A stretch of 64,000 nucleotides of DNA from Litoreibacter meonggei (GCF_003663885.1 NZ_RCCE01000001.1:806001-870000); one strand, 5' to 3'; shown: positions 16,301 through 27,748, numbered from the stretch's first letter. The notes: generated from the sequence alone by a model not told the origin. Program-made: numbers and translations.

Positions 16301-17099
16301 AGCCGCCCCAGATGTAGACCGCTGCGAACAGGAACAGCCAGACCACGTCCACGAAGTGCCAGTACCAAGCGGCAGCCTCGAAGCCGACATGTTGTTCCGG
16401 CGTGAAGTGACCTTTGTAAGCACGGATCAGACAGACTAGCAGGAAGATGGTCCCGACCAGAACGTGGAAGCCGTGAAAGCCTGTCGCCATGAAGAAGTTG
16501 GCGCCATAGATGTTGCCCGAGAAGCCGAAGGCTGCGTGGCTATACTCATAGGCTTGGAACGCGGTGAACAACGCGCCCAATGCAATCGCGAGGATCAGAC
16601 CGTTTTTCAGGTCTTTGCGGTTGTTCTCGTGGGCCAGCGCGTGGTGCGCCCAAGTCGCGGCGGCACCGGAGCAGAGCAGGATCAACGTGTTGATCAATGG
16701 CAGGTGCCAAGGGTCGAACGTCTCGATGCCTGCGGGTGGCCATTGGCCATCGACCGCAGGGCTTAGGGGGCCCATCGGGTACATGGCGTGTTTGAAGAAG
16801 GACCAGAACCAAGCCACGAAGAACATGACCTCGGACATGATGAAGAAGATGAAGCCATACCGCAGGCCGATACGCACCACCGGGGTGTGATCGCCTTGCT
16901 GGCCTTCGTCGACCATCTCGGACCACCAGCTGAACATGGTATACAGCACGGTGGCGAAGCCAATCGCGAACAGCCATGGGCCGCCGTCATGCATCCACAG
17001 CACAGCGCCGGTGAGCATAACGAACGCCGCGAGTGCACCGAGGAACGGATTAATCGACGGCGGCAGAATGTGGTAATCGTGGTTCTTGGCATGTGCCAT
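16299..17099 (-). CDS. ctaE: Cytochrome c oxidase subunit III
   Basis: A 266-residue integral membrane subunit of the aa3-type oxidase. Seven hydrophobic helices can be traced; motifs include [16 protein letters not shown] at the N-terminus, [17 protein letters not shown] (with the conserved glutamate) and [15 protein letters not shown], ending [22 protein letters not shown]. It follows ctaG by 25 nt in the operon and is followed by three tandem hairpins before surf1. Confidence 0.97.
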   Translation of the reverse strand: MAHAKNHDYHILPPSINPFLGALAAFVMLTGAVLWMHDGGPWLFAIGFATVLYTMFSWWSEMVDEGQQGDHTPVVRIGLRYGFIFFIMSEVMFFVAWFWSFFKHAMYPMGPLSPAVDGQWPPAGIETFDPWHLPLINTLILLCSGAAATWAHHALAHENNRKDLKNGLILAIALGALFTAFQAYEYSHAAFGFSGNIYGANFFMATGFHGFHVLVGTIFLLVCLIRAYKGHFTPEQHVGFEAAAWYWHFVDVVWLFLFAAVYIWGG

Positions 17100-17124
17100 T
17101 TTGTTGGGCTCCCTCGTGGTGGGC

Positions 17125-17721
17125 TTAGTTATATTCAGTTGTTTTTGCGGGCTGCTCGGGTGTCAGGGCCGCTTGCGCGCCCCCGTCCGGCAGGTCGATC
17201 TCGTAGAAGGTATAGCTGAGGGTTATTTCCTCGACAAACTTTGCGTCAGGATCGTCGACGATTTCCGGATCGACAAAGAAAGTCACGGGCATCTGGATGC
17301 GCTCACCGGGTTGTAAAACCTGCTCGGTGAAGCAGAAACACGCGATCTTGTTGAAGTAGCCGCCCGCGGTGAACGGGAAGACGTTGTAGCTGGCCTGACC
17401 TGCAATCGGGCGATCAGTCGGATTGTAGGCCTCGTAGAAGGCCAGACCGGTCTCGCCGATGCGCACGGTCATTTCGCGCTGCACCGGTTTGAACTCCCAC
17501 GCCATGTTGGACGACAGTGACCCGTCGAAGCGCACGTTGATGGTGCGGTCCAGAATGACGTCGGAGTCTGCATCCGCCTGCGCCGTCGTTCCGCCATAGC
17601 CTGTGACACGGCAGAACAGATCGTAAAGCGGCACGGAGGCGAAACCGAGCGCGCCCATGGTCAGCACAACACCGACCAGCACCGCCATGGTGCGTTGCTT
17701 GGGATCGAGCTTGCGCGCCAT
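17125..17721 (-). CDS. ctaG: Cox11/CtaG copper chaperone for cytochrome oxidase
   Basis: A 198-residue membrane-anchored protein that delivers copper to the CuB site of subunit I. One N-terminal helix (about 12-32, [20 protein letters not shown]) is followed by [17 protein letters not shown] and the copper motif [15 protein letters not shown] (CFCF). ATG overlaps the stop of the upstream small gene (TGATG). It is co-transcribed with ctaB and ctaE. Confidence 0.96.
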   Translation of the reverse strand: MARKLDPKQRTMAVLVGVVLTMGALGFASVPLYDLFCRVTGYGGTTAQADADSDVILDRTINVRFDGSLSSNMAWEFKPVQREMTVRIGETGLAFYEAYNPTDRPIAGQASYNVFPFTAGGYFNKIACFCFTEQVLQPGERIQMPVTFFVDPEIVDDPDAKFVEEITLSYTFYEIDLPDGGAQAALTPEQPAKTTEYN

Positions 17722-17912
17722 CAGTTGCCGCCCTCGTCAGGGATCAGCGCCGGACGGGCCACGTGGTCATAGCCCTCGACGAAGCCGGTGTTTTGCACCT
17801 TCACCACGGTCAGCCCGAAGACGATGGCGACAAAGCCAACCAGCAGCAGGCCCACACCAAGGTTGCGGCCGAAGCGGCGCTTGTGCAGCTCATGTTCAAC
17901 TCTGAGTGCCAT
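17721..17912 (-). CDS. Small single-span membrane protein of the oxidase operon (CoxF-like)
   Basis: A 63-residue protein, MALRVEHELHKRRFGRN then one transmembrane helix (LGVGLLLVGFVAIVFGLTVV) and a short outer tail. Its place between ctaB and ctaG matches small genes that accompany cox clusters in alphaproteobacteria; it probably aids assembly, but no motif proves this. The start is the ATG 5 nt after the ctaB stop; a TTG four codons earlier would overlap ctaB. Confidence 0.8.
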   Translation of the reverse strand: MALRVEHELHKRRFGRNLGVGLLLVGFVAIVFGLTVVKVQNTGFVEGYDHVARPALIPDEGGN

Positions 17913-17917
17913 GATTT

Positions 17918-18856
17918 CTACCAAGCCCCCATGCCGGCTTTAACCCAAACCGCTTGCAGCAGCAGGGCGCTGAAGCTGGCGAACAGATAGACGAGCGAGA
18001 AGCGGAAATAGGCTTTCTCGGCGGTATAGATATCAGCCTCGGCGTCGGCTTCCTCGCGTTGCCACAACTTCCACGCACCCCACACGAATTTTGCGTTCAA
18101 GTAGAGAGCCGCGGTCAAGTAAATCCAGCCACCGATGGAGGTGAAGGCCGCTCCGATGGCCAGCGGGGCCAGAAGCACGGCGTAGATGAAGATTTGCTTG
18201 CGGGTTTCGCGCTTGCCGTGGGTCACGGTCAGCATCGGCACGCCCGCATTGGTGTAGTCGTTGTTCATGAACAGCGCCAAGGCCCAGAAATGGGGCGGCG
18301 TCCACATGAACACGAGGCAGAACAGCAAGACACTCTCAAGCGAAACGCCGCCCGTAGCCACGGCCCAGCCGATCATCGGCGGGAACGCACCAGCCGCGCC
18401 ACCGATCACGATATTTTGCGGGGTCCAGCGTTTCAGCCACATGGTGTAAACAACGGCGTAGAAAAAAATCGTAAAAGCCAGCAAGCCAGCGGCGACCCAG
18501 TTGGAGGCCAGCCCCAACATGGTGACCGAGATGAACGACAGCCACAGACCCAAGGTCAGCGCCTCGCCCGGGGCCACCTTGCCCGACGGGACGGGACGGT
18601 TGGCCGTGCGCTTCATGATGGTGTCGATGTCGTGGTCGTACCACATGTTCAGCGCGCCGGACGCGCCGCCACCCAAGGCGATGAACAGGATCGACACCAT
18701 GGCGATGAAGGGGTGCACGCTGACGGGGGCCACGAACACACCAACGGCGGCGGTAAACACCACCAACGACATCACGCGCGGCTTGAGCAACGCCCAATAG
18801 TCGCCGAACTGGCCTTCGCCAGCAGTCGTCCCGATGTTTTGTGTCGCGTCAGTCAT
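17918..18856 (-). CDS. ctaB: Heme O synthase (protoheme IX farnesyltransferase)
   Basis: Transfers a farnesyl group to heme b, the first step towards heme a. It is a 312-residue polytopic membrane protein of the UbiA superfamily. The Mg-prenyl-diphosphate motif is seen in [19 protein letters not shown], the second aspartate-rich region near [14 protein letters not shown], and [13 protein letters not shown]. It lies between ctaC and the small membrane gene. Confidence 0.96.
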   Translation of the reverse strand: MTDATQNIGTTAGEGQFGDYWALLKPRVMSLVVFTAAVGVFVAPVSVHPFIAMVSILFIALGGGASGALNMWYDHDIDTIMKRTANRPVPSGKVAPGEALTLGLWLSFISVTMLGLASNWVAAGLLAFTIFFYAVVYTMWLKRWTPQNIVIGGAAGAFPPMIGWAVATGGVSLESVLLFCLVFMWTPPHFWALALFMNNDYTNAGVPMLTVTHGKRETRKQIFIYAVLLAPLAIGAAFTSIGGWIYLTAALYLNAKFVWGAWKLWQREEADAEADIYTAEKAYFRFSLVYLFASFSALLLQAVWVKAGMGAW

Positions 18857-18891
18857 GTGGCGTTACACCCAAGAAAGAGAGGAAGCGGTAG

Positions 18892-18909
18892 GGCGGGGTT
18901 CACCCCGCC
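18892..18909 (-). other. Perfect 7-bp hairpin between ctaC and ctaB
   Basis: GGCGGGG and CCCCGCC pair across a 4-nt loop, starting 10 nt after the ctaC stop. There is no T-tract on the sense strand. It could limit 3' decay or partly terminate the ctaC transcript. Confidence 0.5.
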
Positions 18910-18918
18910 ACACCTAAA

Positions 18919-19809
18919 TTAGTTAGCGGAAGCAACCTGCACGGACAGGGGTGTCCCTGCAAATTCTTCGATCGCGCCTTCCAGCCATGCATCATACACC
19001 TCTTGGCTGACCACTTTCACGGTGATCGGCATGTAGGCGTGGGCTTGGCCGCACAGCTCGGAGCATTGACCGAAATAGATGCCCTCTTTCTCGGCCTTGA
19101 ACCAAAGCGCTGCCAGACGGCCAGGAACGGCGTCTTGCTTCACACCAAAGGCGGGGATTGTCCAAGAGTGGATCACGTCCGCGCCGGTGACCTGCATCAC
19201 GATGGTTTTGTTCACTGGAACGACGACGGAAGTGTCGGTGGCCAGCAGGAACTCATCCTTGCTGTAGCCCGCTTCGACCAGCTCGGCCTCGACGTCCGGT
19301 GTCAGGCGGTTTTCGCCAGCGCCAATCATGATGCTGTCAAAGCCAAAGCCGTGGTCAACATACTCGTAGCCCCAATACCACTGGTAGCCAGTGGCCTTGA
19401 TCACGATGTCGCCTTCAGGAATGCGCTGTTGCTTGAACAGGACCGGAACCGAGAACGCGCCGATGATGACCAGAATGATCACGGGAACCATGGTCCAAGC
19501 CACCTCTAGGGTGGAATGGTGGGTAAACGTCGCCGCGTTCGGGTTCCGCTTGGCGTTGAAGCGATAGGCGCACCAAAGCAGCAAAGCGGTTACGAACACA
19601 GTAATCACGGTAATGATCACGAAGACAAAATGGTCCAGCCAATGCAGGTCGCGAGCCAGCTCGGTGACTGCAGGTTGAAAACTCAATGTCGTCTCGGCGT
19701 TCGGCTTGCCGACAATCTCCAAGTTCAAGTTCTCGAGTGCTGCTTGCGCATATGCGCCAGTGGCGGCAAAAAGGCCCGCAAAGCCAGCAAAAAGTTTTGC
19801 AATTCTCAT
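18919..19809 (-). CDS. ctaC: Cytochrome c oxidase subunit II
   Basis: A 296-residue subunit that accepts electrons from cytochrome c at the CuA centre. A signal peptide (ending AYAQA) and two transmembrane helices (about 60-80 and 105-125) precede the periplasmic cupredoxin domain. CuA ligands are visible in [15 protein letters not shown] and [28 protein letters not shown] is the aromatic electron-entry block. It is the first gene of the operon; subunit I is not in the window. Confidence 0.97.
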   Translation of the reverse strand: MRIAKLFAGFAGLFAATGAYAQAALENLNLEIVGKPNAETTLSFQPAVTELARDLHWLDHFVFVIITVITVFVTALLLWCAYRFNAKRNPNAATFTHHSTLEVAWTMVPVIILVIIGAFSVPVLFKQQRIPEGDIVIKATGYQWYWGYEYVDHGFGFDSIMIGAGENRLTPDVEAELVEAGYSKDEFLLATDTSVVVPVNKTIVMQVTGADVIHSWTIPAFGVKQDAVPGRLAALWFKAEKEGIYFGQCSELCGQAHAYMPITVKVVSQEVYDAWLEGAIEEFAGTPLSVQVASAN

Positions 19810-19970
19810 CTGTTGTTCCCGTCGTTGTCAGGGCCATGCACTTTCGGCACGGCTCCCCCGCTTGCGTCTGGCCTGTGAGAAACCATATTACCATGCAAGG
19901 GGCAAGCGCAGACACGTTGAAAGCGCCACGATGCCGCACACAATTTTGCGCCAAATCAAGGGAATCACCA

Positions 19971-21401
19971 ATGACCTCCGCTAACGCCGCCCCGTTCCGC
20001 CCGTTCGAGACCATGTTGGACCAAGACCGCGCCTTAGAGATTCTCCGTGCTGCGACCGCCGGAGCCGACGATGGCGAGCTGTATCTGGAGCGCAAACGCG
20101 GCGAGGTTTTCGCTTTTGACGACTGCCGCCTGAAAACCGCCAGCTACGACGCCTCCGAAGGGTTCGGCCTGCGCGCGGTGCGCGGCGAGACCGCCGGATA
20201 CGCCCACGCCACCGAGATTTCCGAACACGCGATGATCCGCGCCTCTGAGACCGCCCGCCTTGCGGTCGGCGCAGGCGGCGGCACGCTGGCCCCTGCCCCC
20301 GCACGCACCAACCGCAAGCTCTATTCCGACATGGACCCGATGGAGGGCATCGCGTTCACCGCCAAGGTCGACACCCTGCGCGAAATCGACGCCTTTGCCC
20401 GCGCATTGGACCCGCGCGTGGTGCAAGTGTCCGCCTCGCTGGCCGCGTCCCATCAGGAGGTCGCGATTTTGCGGCCCGACGGCACCTTGGTCACCGATGA
20501 CCGCCCGATGACCCGCATCAATGTCTCGGTGATCGCAGAAAAAGACGGGCGGCGCGAAAGCGGCACGGCAGGCGGCGGCGGGCGCACCATGCTGGACGGG
20601 TTGCTGGAGCCAGCGCATTGGCAGGGCCTGATCCGCGAGGCTTTGCGCATCGCGCTGGTTAACCTCGACGCGGTTCCAGCTCCTGCGGGTGTCATGGACG
20701 TAGTGCTTGGCCCCGGCTGGCCCGGAATTTTGCTGCACGAGGCCATTGGGCATGGGTTGGAGGGTGACTTCAACCGCAAGAAAACCTCCGCCTTTGCGGG
20801 GTTGATGGGGCAACAGATTGCCGCCAAGGGCGTCACCGTGCTGGATGACGGCACGATCCCCGACCGCCGTGGCTCGATCACCGTGGATGACGAAGGCACG
20901 CCTTCGGCCAAGAACACTTTGATCGAGGACGGGGTGCTTGTCGGCTACATGCAGGACCGCCAGAATGCCCGCCTGATGGGGGTGGAGCCAACGGGCAATG
21001 GACGCCGCGAAAGCTATGCCCACACACCGATGCCGCGCATGACCAACACCTATATGCTCGGCGGCGATGCGGAACCGGAGGCGATTGTGCGTGACCTGAA
21101 AGACGGGATTTACGCCGTGGGCTTTGGCGGCGGGCAGGTGGATATCACCAACGGCAAGTTCGTGTTCAGTTGCACAGAGGCCTACCGCGTCAGAAATGGC
21201 GTTGTGGGCGAGCCGGTGAACGGTGCGACGCTGATCGGTGACGGGGCGACTGCGCTGAAGCACATCCAAGCCATAGGCGACGACATGGCGCTGGACCCAG
21301 GCATGGGCAATTGCGGCAAGGCGGGCCAGTGGGTGCCGGTGGGTGTGGGCCAACCCACGCTGAAAATCGGCGGGCTGACAGTGGGTGGCTCGGCCACCTA
21401 A
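19971..21401 (+). CDS. tldD: TldD metalloprotease subunit
   Basis: A 476-residue zinc-dependent protease that acts with TldE (PmbA) on unfolded peptides, known in E. coli for microcin B17 and CcdA processing. The zinc motif HEAIGH is at residues 256-261, followed by GLEGDFNRKKTSAF. The start is the ATG at 19971 giving MTSANAAPFRPF; the longer frame overlaps ctaC. TldE is not nearby. A perfect hairpin follows the stop. Confidence 0.95.
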   Translation: MTSANAAPFRPFETMLDQDRALEILRAATAGADDGELYLERKRGEVFAFDDCRLKTASYDASEGFGLRAVRGETAGYAHATEISEHAMIRASETARLAVGAGGGTLAPAPARTNRKLYSDMDPMEGIAFTAKVDTLREIDAFARALDPRVVQVSASLAASHQEVAILRPDGTLVTDDRPMTRINVSVIAEKDGRRESGTAGGGGRTMLDGLLEPAHWQGLIREALRIALVNLDAVPAPAGVMDVVLGPGWPGILLHEAIGHGLEGDFNRKKTSAFAGLMGQQIAAKGVTVLDDGTIPDRRGSITVDDEGTPSAKNTLIEDGVLVGYMQDRQNARLMGVEPTGNGRRESYAHTPMPRMTNTYMLGGDAEPEAIVRDLKDGIYAVGFGGGQVDITNGKFVFSCTEAYRVRNGVVGEPVNGATLIGDGATALKHIQAIGDDMALDPGMGNCGKAGQWVPVGVGQPTLKIGGLTVGGSAT

Positions 21402-21416
21402 GCGAGTCGGCTTGAG

Positions 21417-21437
21417 GCAGGGATTTGCAATCCCTGC
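21417..21437 (+). other. Perfect 9-bp hairpin after tldD
   Basis: GCAGGGATT, TGC, AATCCCTGC: a perfect stem starting 16 nt after the tldD stop and lacking a T-tract. It may be a 3' stability element or a weak terminator. Further on, TCCGTC (21537-21542) and GACGGA (21567-21572) form a second dyad 7 nt before the dprA start. Confidence 0.5.
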
Positions 21438-21579
21438 AACCTGTCCGATACGGCTTCTCTAGAATTTTAAATTAACTGTACTCAACAGCTTATCAGAAAT
21501 ATCTCATCTTATTGCCCGCATTCATTTTCCTTTAACTCCGTCGCGTCAAAGTGAGGCCACTGATTAGACGGAGCGAAGT

Positions 21580-22707
21580 ATGGCCAGCGACCTGCTGTCT
21601 ACCCCACCCCCCCTCGCACCCCCAAGACTACAGGGCGATGTGTCCGCTTGGCTCCGTCTGATCAGGTCTCACCGCGTTGGCGTGAGCACTTTTTTCCGGC
21701 TTCTGGATGAACACGGCACCGCCGAAGCAGCACTTGAGGCTTTGCCCGACATCGCCTCCGCCGCAGGTGTGGCGCGCTACACCCCCTGCTTGCCCGAGGT
21801 CGCCCAACGTGAGTTGGATCAGGGGGCAAAGCTTGGCGCGAAGCTTTTGCTGCACGGTGCGCCGGACTACCCGCAGGCTTTGATGGATTTGGATGACGCC
21901 CCGCCCCTGCTTTGGGCGTTGGGGAATGTGTCACTGCCAAACCGCGCCTGCATCGCGATGGTCGGCGCGCGCAACGCGTCCTCGCTCGGGACACGCATGG
22001 CGCAAGGCTTGGCCAACGATCTGGGCAATGCGGGCTACGCCATCAGTTCAGGTCTGGCACGCGGCATCGACACCGCCGCACATGTCGCCGCCCTGCCCCA
22101 CGGAACCATCGCCGTCGTCGCGGGGGGACTCGACGTGGTGTATCCGCGCGAAAATGCCAAACTGCATGACGACATTGCCAAACAGGGCCTGATCCTGTCG
22201 GAGCGCCCGTTGGGACTGCAACCACAAGCGCGGGACTTTCCGCGCCGCAACCGGATCATCTCAGGCCTCGCGCGTGCCGTCGTCGTGGTGGAAGCCGCTG
22301 CCAAGTCCGGCAGCCTGATCACCGCGCGCAACGCGCTGGACCAAGGGCGCGACGTCATGGCGGTGCCGGGCCACCCGCTGGATGCCCGCGCCGCGGGGTG
22401 CAACATGTTGATCCGCGATGGGGCCAGTTTGGTACGCTCACCGCAGGATGTGCTGGCGGGGGTCGGCGCGCCGCACATGCGCGAAGCCCCTCGGGCTGCC
22501 GAACAGTTGGCCAATACACCCGTCCACCCTCATGGGCCGGCCCATGCCCAAATTCTCGGGCTGCTCGGGCCGGCACCTGTGGCGGAAGACCAATTGCTTC
22601 GCGATCTGAACGTCGATGCAGGCGCGCTTGCCCCACAGCTGACTTTGCTGGAGCTGGAAGGCAAGATCGAGCGTCAACCGGGCGGATTGCTGGCGCGGCT
22701 GAATTAG
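21580..22707 (+). CDS. dprA: DNA-processing protein DprA
   Basis: Loads RecA on incoming single-stranded DNA during natural transformation. In 375 residues the Rossmann-like core shows MVGARNASSLGTRMA, GLARGIDTAAH, AGGLDVVYPREN and FPRRNRIISGLA. SGSLITARNALDQGRDVMAVPG marks the ssDNA-binding core, and a C-terminal winged-helix domain follows (about 315-375). A GAGCGAAG site precedes the ATG. The stop overlaps the convergent EamA gene by 4 nt. Confidence 0.95.
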   Translation: MASDLLSTPPPLAPPRLQGDVSAWLRLIRSHRVGVSTFFRLLDEHGTAEAALEALPDIASAAGVARYTPCLPEVAQRELDQGAKLGAKLLLHGAPDYPQALMDLDDAPPLLWALGNVSLPNRACIAMVGARNASSLGTRMAQGLANDLGNAGYAISSGLARGIDTAAHVAALPHGTIAVVAGGLDVVYPRENAKLHDDIAKQGLILSERPLGLQPQARDFPRRNRIISGLARAVVVVEAAAKSGSLITARNALDQGRDVMAVPGHPLDARAAGCNMLIRDGASLVRSPQDVLAGVGAPHMREAPRAAEQLANTPVHPHGPAHAQILGLLGPAPVAEDQLLRDLNVDAGALAPQLTLLELEGKIERQPGGLLARLN

Positions 22708-23531
22708 CGGGGTCTGCGTAACGCCATGGTGACCCCGCCAAGCACCAACACGCTGGCGAGGGCAAAGCGCAGTGTAAGCGCCTCTTCCAGAAACGCCATG
22801 CCACCTGCCAAAGCAATAACAGGCACCGTCAGTTGCGCTGTCGCCGCCGTGGTGGTCGGCAACAGTGGCAACACGCGATACCACAATGCATACCCCAGCG
22901 CCGAAGTGATAGCACCAGACGCCACCGCCGCGACATACCCCAAGGGTGCCCCGGTTGGCGGACCGAGCACCACCGCGACGGCGAGCATGAACAGCGCCGC
23001 GTATCGAAAGTTACGTTCAGTTCGCAACAACGGAGCAACCGCACCGCGCCCCAGCAATGTATAGACACCCCAGCCCACACCGGCAGCTGCCATCAGTAAA
23101 GCTCCCCAGATGTCGGGCACAGCCCCTCCAACCGGCCAAAGCAACGCGACAAGGCCCGCAAACGCGACACCGCAGCCTAGATAGCGCAGGAACGGAATCC
23201 GCTCCCCCGCGATCGCGGCGGCCGCGAACATGGTAATCTGGACGACTCCGAACAGGATCAATGCGCCGACACCAGCCTCCAACGTCGCATAGGCTAGTGA
23301 GAAGCCGAGCATATAAACGAGCAGCGATGCAGCGCCGATCATGCTGCCGGTCTCAGGAACAGGATTATGTCGGACCCACACCAATAGCATCAACATGAAT
23401 GCACCACTCCAAAGGCGGAGCATGGCAAAACCCAACGGCTCCATTCCGCCCTGAGAGACACCTAGCTTGTTCAAGACTGAATTGGCGGCGAACGCCACCA
23501 TGGTGAGGGCAGTCAAAAGGAAAAGACGCAT
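22704..23531 (-). CDS. EamA/DMT family transporter
   Basis: A 275-residue inner-membrane protein with about ten hydrophobic helices in two EamA repeats. Clues are LVYMLGFSLAYATLEAGVGALILFG in repeat 1 and SGAITSALGYALWYRVLPLL in repeat 2, typical of drug/metabolite exporters. The substrate cannot be told. It lies downstream of groEL but beyond the terminator, and converges on dprA. Confidence 0.87.
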   Translation of the reverse strand: MRLFLLTALTMVAFAANSVLNKLGVSQGGMEPLGFAMLRLWSGAFMLMLLVWVRHNPVPETGSMIGAASLLVYMLGFSLAYATLEAGVGALILFGVVQITMFAAAAIAGERIPFLRYLGCGVAFAGLVALLWPVGGAVPDIWGALLMAAAGVGWGVYTLLGRGAVAPLLRTERNFRYAALFMLAVAVVLGPPTGAPLGYVAAVASGAITSALGYALWYRVLPLLPTTTAATAQLTVPVIALAGGMAFLEEALTLRFALASVLVLGGVTMALRRPR

Positions 23532-23577
23532 GAGGGATGCTTAGGCCGAATTGGGAGCAATGGGAAATCAAGAAAAC

Positions 23578-23605
23578 AAAAAAGGGCCGCCCGGCTGGGC
23601 GGCCC
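23578..23605 (-). terminator. Rho-independent terminator of groESL
   Basis: GGGCCGCCC and GGGCGGCCC (23584-23605) form a perfect 9-bp GC stem with a 4-nt loop. On the minus strand it is followed by TTTTTT, a textbook intrinsic terminator about 90 nt after groEL. Confidence 0.9.
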
Positions 23606-23673
23606 TGATTATGTCAGGCGGTTCGGCTTTCGGCAGCTTTTCTAACAGAAATGCGCCTGTTGCCGGATCGGCA

Positions 23674-23693
23674 GATTTTGCAGAAGCAAAATC
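23674..23693 (-). other. Perfect 8-bp AT-rich hairpin after groEL
   Basis: GATTTTGC, a 4-nt loop, and GCAAAATC lie 3 nt after the groEL stop and upstream of the main terminator. It resembles the hairpin after ctaE in position and composition. Confidence 0.5.
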
Positions 23694-23696
23694 AGC

Positions 23697-25364
<1,668 letters not shown>

Positions 25365-25412
25365 TTACGTGTGCGAGATATTCTTAGGACAGGTTTGACC
25401 CCGCCATTTCCT

Positions 25413-25700
25413 TTAGGAAATGATGCCCAGAACGTCGCTTTCTTTCATCATCAGCAGCTCTTTGCCGTCGACAGTGACTTCTGTGCCGGACCATTTTCCG
25501 AACAGGATTTTGTCGCCCTTTTTGACGGCCATCGGGATCAGTTCGCCCGAGTCTTTGCGCGCGCCTTCACCAACGGCAACGATTATGCCTTCTGCTGGTT
25601 TTTCCTTTGCGCTCTCAGGGATGATCAAACCACCTGAGGTTTTCTCTTCTCCTTCAACACGTTCTACAAGAACGCGGTCGTGAAGCGGTGTTAATGCCAT
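25413..25700 (-). CDS. groES: Co-chaperonin GroES
   Basis: A 95-residue lid of the GroEL chamber. It begins [21 protein letters not shown], with the mobile loop [11 protein letters not shown] that contacts GroEL (about residues 19-32), and ends SDVLGIIS. The start is the ATG at 25700 with AAGGAG upstream. It is the first gene of the groESL operon. Confidence 0.98.
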   Translation of the reverse strand: MALTPLHDRVLVERVEGEEKTSGGLIIPESAKEKPAEGIIVAVGEGARKDSGELIPMAVKKGDKILFGKWSGTEVTVDGKELLMMKESDVLGIIS

Positions 25701-25756
25701 CTTTTGGTGCTCCTTAGCTCCAATGTTACTCCCAAGGCCCCGTTTGACCGGAGCCG

Positions 25757-25783
25757 TTAGCACTCATCCAATGCGAGTGCCAA
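25757..25783 (-). promoter_or_regulatory. CIRCE operator (HrcA binding site)
   Basis: TTAGCACTC, nine bases, GAGTGCCAA: matches the CIRCE inverted repeat (TTAGCACTC-N9-GAGTGCTAA) with one mismatch in the right arm. It starts 7 nt after the predicted -10, so bound HrcA would block transcription of groESL. Confidence 0.92.
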
Positions 25784-25790
25784 CGACGGT

Positions 25791-25819
25791 TAGCTAAGGA
25801 TGCGCCTCAGGTGAGTCAA
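25791..25819 (-). promoter_or_regulatory. groESL promoter
   Basis: On the minus strand TTGACT (25814-25819) and TAGCTA (25791-25796) are separated by exactly 17 bp, a good sigma-70-type promoter pointing at groES. The CIRCE element lies just downstream. Confidence 0.7.
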
Positions 25820-25847
25820 CCGCTGCTTGCAAGAAATTTGCATGATT

Positions 25848-26516
25848 TCAGACTGACAGATCGCCATAGTCGGTTAGGCCTTTATGGCCCTGTGCGGATA
25901 AGGCGTAGATCCCCTTCTCCACCTTATCAAACCAGCCGTAATGGTTATCGCGCATTAACCGCGTCGCAGTGGGCACCTCGGCCCATGCCGCGACCTTTGC
26001 CCCCTTAGAGGCCCCATGCACCGCCAGAAATCGCGCGCAGCGGATGGCGTCTTGCCGGTAGGCCGTAATAAGCCCGTGCCGAGTGGCTCCGCCTTCATTG
26101 GGGTCACCGACCCGTCGCGCAAATTCTTTCAATAACCGACCCTTGCGCTTTTTCGATTTGCGCGGGGCGTAGGGCCCTGGGTCAGTGTGCACTTCCACCA
26201 GCTTGTCAGACAGGCGCACCGTGATCAGTCCAAGCCCCAGCCTGCGACAGAGTGCAGTGTTTTCCTTCAGTGCTTTTTGAAAAAGCTTTCCCGACTTGCG
26301 CGGCACCGCGAGATACACATCATCCGCTACGGACAGGCGTGCAACACCTTGATGAAACAGGCTTAGGGAGAACGCGGTTTTCAGCTCAACAATGACCGGA
26401 TCATCACCCGTGCGCACGCCAACGACGTCGCATGCACCGATCTCGCCTTTCACCTCGTAACCCTGCCCCTCTAGAAAGGATTTTACAGGACCGTATAGCT
26501 CTGTCTCTTTGGTCAT
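25848..26516 (-). CDS. DUF2161 family protein
   Basis: A 222-residue protein of the DUF2161 family. The N-terminal part (KSFLEGQGYEVKGEIGACDVVG, then DDPVIVELKTAFS) looks like a PD-(D/E)xK nuclease-like core: glutamate-x-lysine after an aspartate on the preceding strand. The C-terminal part is basic (SKKRKGRLLKEFARR). The activity is unproved. It is divergent from the pyrophosphatase gene and convergent with nothing obvious. Confidence 0.72.
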   Translation of the reverse strand: MTKETELYGPVKSFLEGQGYEVKGEIGACDVVGVRTGDDPVIVELKTAFSLSLFHQGVARLSVADDVYLAVPRKSGKLFQKALKENTALCRRLGLGLITVRLSDKLVEVHTDPGPYAPRKSKKRKGRLLKEFARRVGDPNEGGATRHGLITAYRQDAIRCARFLAVHGASKGAKVAAWAEVPTATRLMRDNHYGWFDKVEKGIYALSAQGHKGLTDYGDLSV

Positions 26517-26721
26517 AACGTAGACGCTACACGGGCTACGTCACATGCAACAAGGTTTTGCCAAGTGCCAGAACCTTGGTGTATCATCAACGTAACAAAA
26601 GCGCCTCTAGAAGATCCATCCATCGTCGCCCAATTCGCCGCATCCGTGCTGACGTGACAACCCGCGTGACGGCTCCTATAAGGCGCGCAAAGATCGCACA
26701 TATCACGAGGACACATCCGCA

Positions 26722-27639
26722 ATGACCACTTTTGTTTTTGGCCACAAATCCCCCGACACTGACAGCACCGGATCGCCGTTGATCTGGGAATGGTTTATCA
26801 ACCACACCGGCGGCCGTGCATCCGCCAAGCTGCTGGGCGAGCCGAACACCGAAGCCGCCTTCATGCTGGAACGCTGGAGCCTGCCCAAGCCGGAGATTAT
26901 CGACAACATCGCCGACGGCCAACCTTGCGTGATCGTCGATACCAACAACCCTGCCGAGTTGCCTGAAAACATCAACGGCGCGGACGTCCAAGCCATCATC
27001 GACCACCACAAGCTGGTCGGCGGCTTGGAAACGGCTGGCCCGATCGACATCACCATTCGTCCGCTGGCCTGCACTGCCACCATCATGCACGACCTGATGG
27101 GTGAGCACGCCGCCGACATGCCCGAAGCCATCAAAGGTGCCATGCTGTCTTGCATCTTGTCGGACACGCTTGAATTCCGTTCCCCGACCACCACTGACAC
27201 CGACCGTGCCTTGGCCGAAAAGCTGGCGGGCGAACTGGGCATCAACATCCCTGAATATGCGTCCGAAATGTTCGCGGCCAAATCTGACGTCTCCGCGTTC
27301 TCTGCCGCCGAGTTGCTACGCATGGACAGCAAGGAATACGAGGTCGAAGGCGTGAAGTTCCGCGTCTCGGTGCTGGAGACCACCAGCCCCAAGATGGTTC
27401 TGGACCGCACGGCTGAAATCATGGAAGCGATGCCAGCCGTCGCCGGTGAGGACAAGGTGAACGAGGTCCTGCTCTTCGTCGTGGATATCCTGAACGAAGA
27501 AGCAACGATGTTGATCCCCAACGACCTGTCCAAGCGCGTGGCGGAAAAGTCATTCGGCGCGAATGTCACTGGCAACACGGTTGTGCTGCCCGGTATCATG
27601 AGCCGAAAGAAGCAGATCATTCCTTCCCTGAAGGTCTGA
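26722..27639 (+). CDS. ppaC: Manganese-dependent (family II) inorganic pyrophosphatase
   Basis: Hydrolyses pyrophosphate to phosphate. In 305 residues the DHH-superfamily metal sites are visible: FGHKSPDTDSTGS at the N-terminus, CVIVDTNNPAEL, and IIDHHKLVGGLE (DHH motif, about residue 93). The C-terminal SRKKQIIP is the family II substrate-binding signature. The GAGGA site gives the ATG at 26722. Family II enzymes are commonest in Firmicutes but also occur in proteobacteria. No CBS regulatory domain is present. Confidence 0.95.
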   Translation: MTTFVFGHKSPDTDSTGSPLIWEWFINHTGGRASAKLLGEPNTEAAFMLERWSLPKPEIIDNIADGQPCVIVDTNNPAELPENINGADVQAIIDHHKLVGGLETAGPIDITIRPLACTATIMHDLMGEHAADMPEAIKGAMLSCILSDTLEFRSPTTTDTDRALAEKLAGELGINIPEYASEMFAAKSDVSAFSAAELLRMDSKEYEVEGVKFRVSVLETTSPKMVLDRTAEIMEAMPAVAGEDKVNEVLLFVVDILNEEATMLIPNDLSKRVAEKSFGANVTGNTVVLPGIMSRKKQIIPSLKV

Positions 27640-27748
27640 TCCCGCCTCCACACACCCACCCTCGGGCGCTGCAATTTCCGACCTGCGGCGCCCGACGGAA
27701 TGCAGACGGAAAGCCGACAAGTATCCGACACCCAATTTCGAGGCCAAA

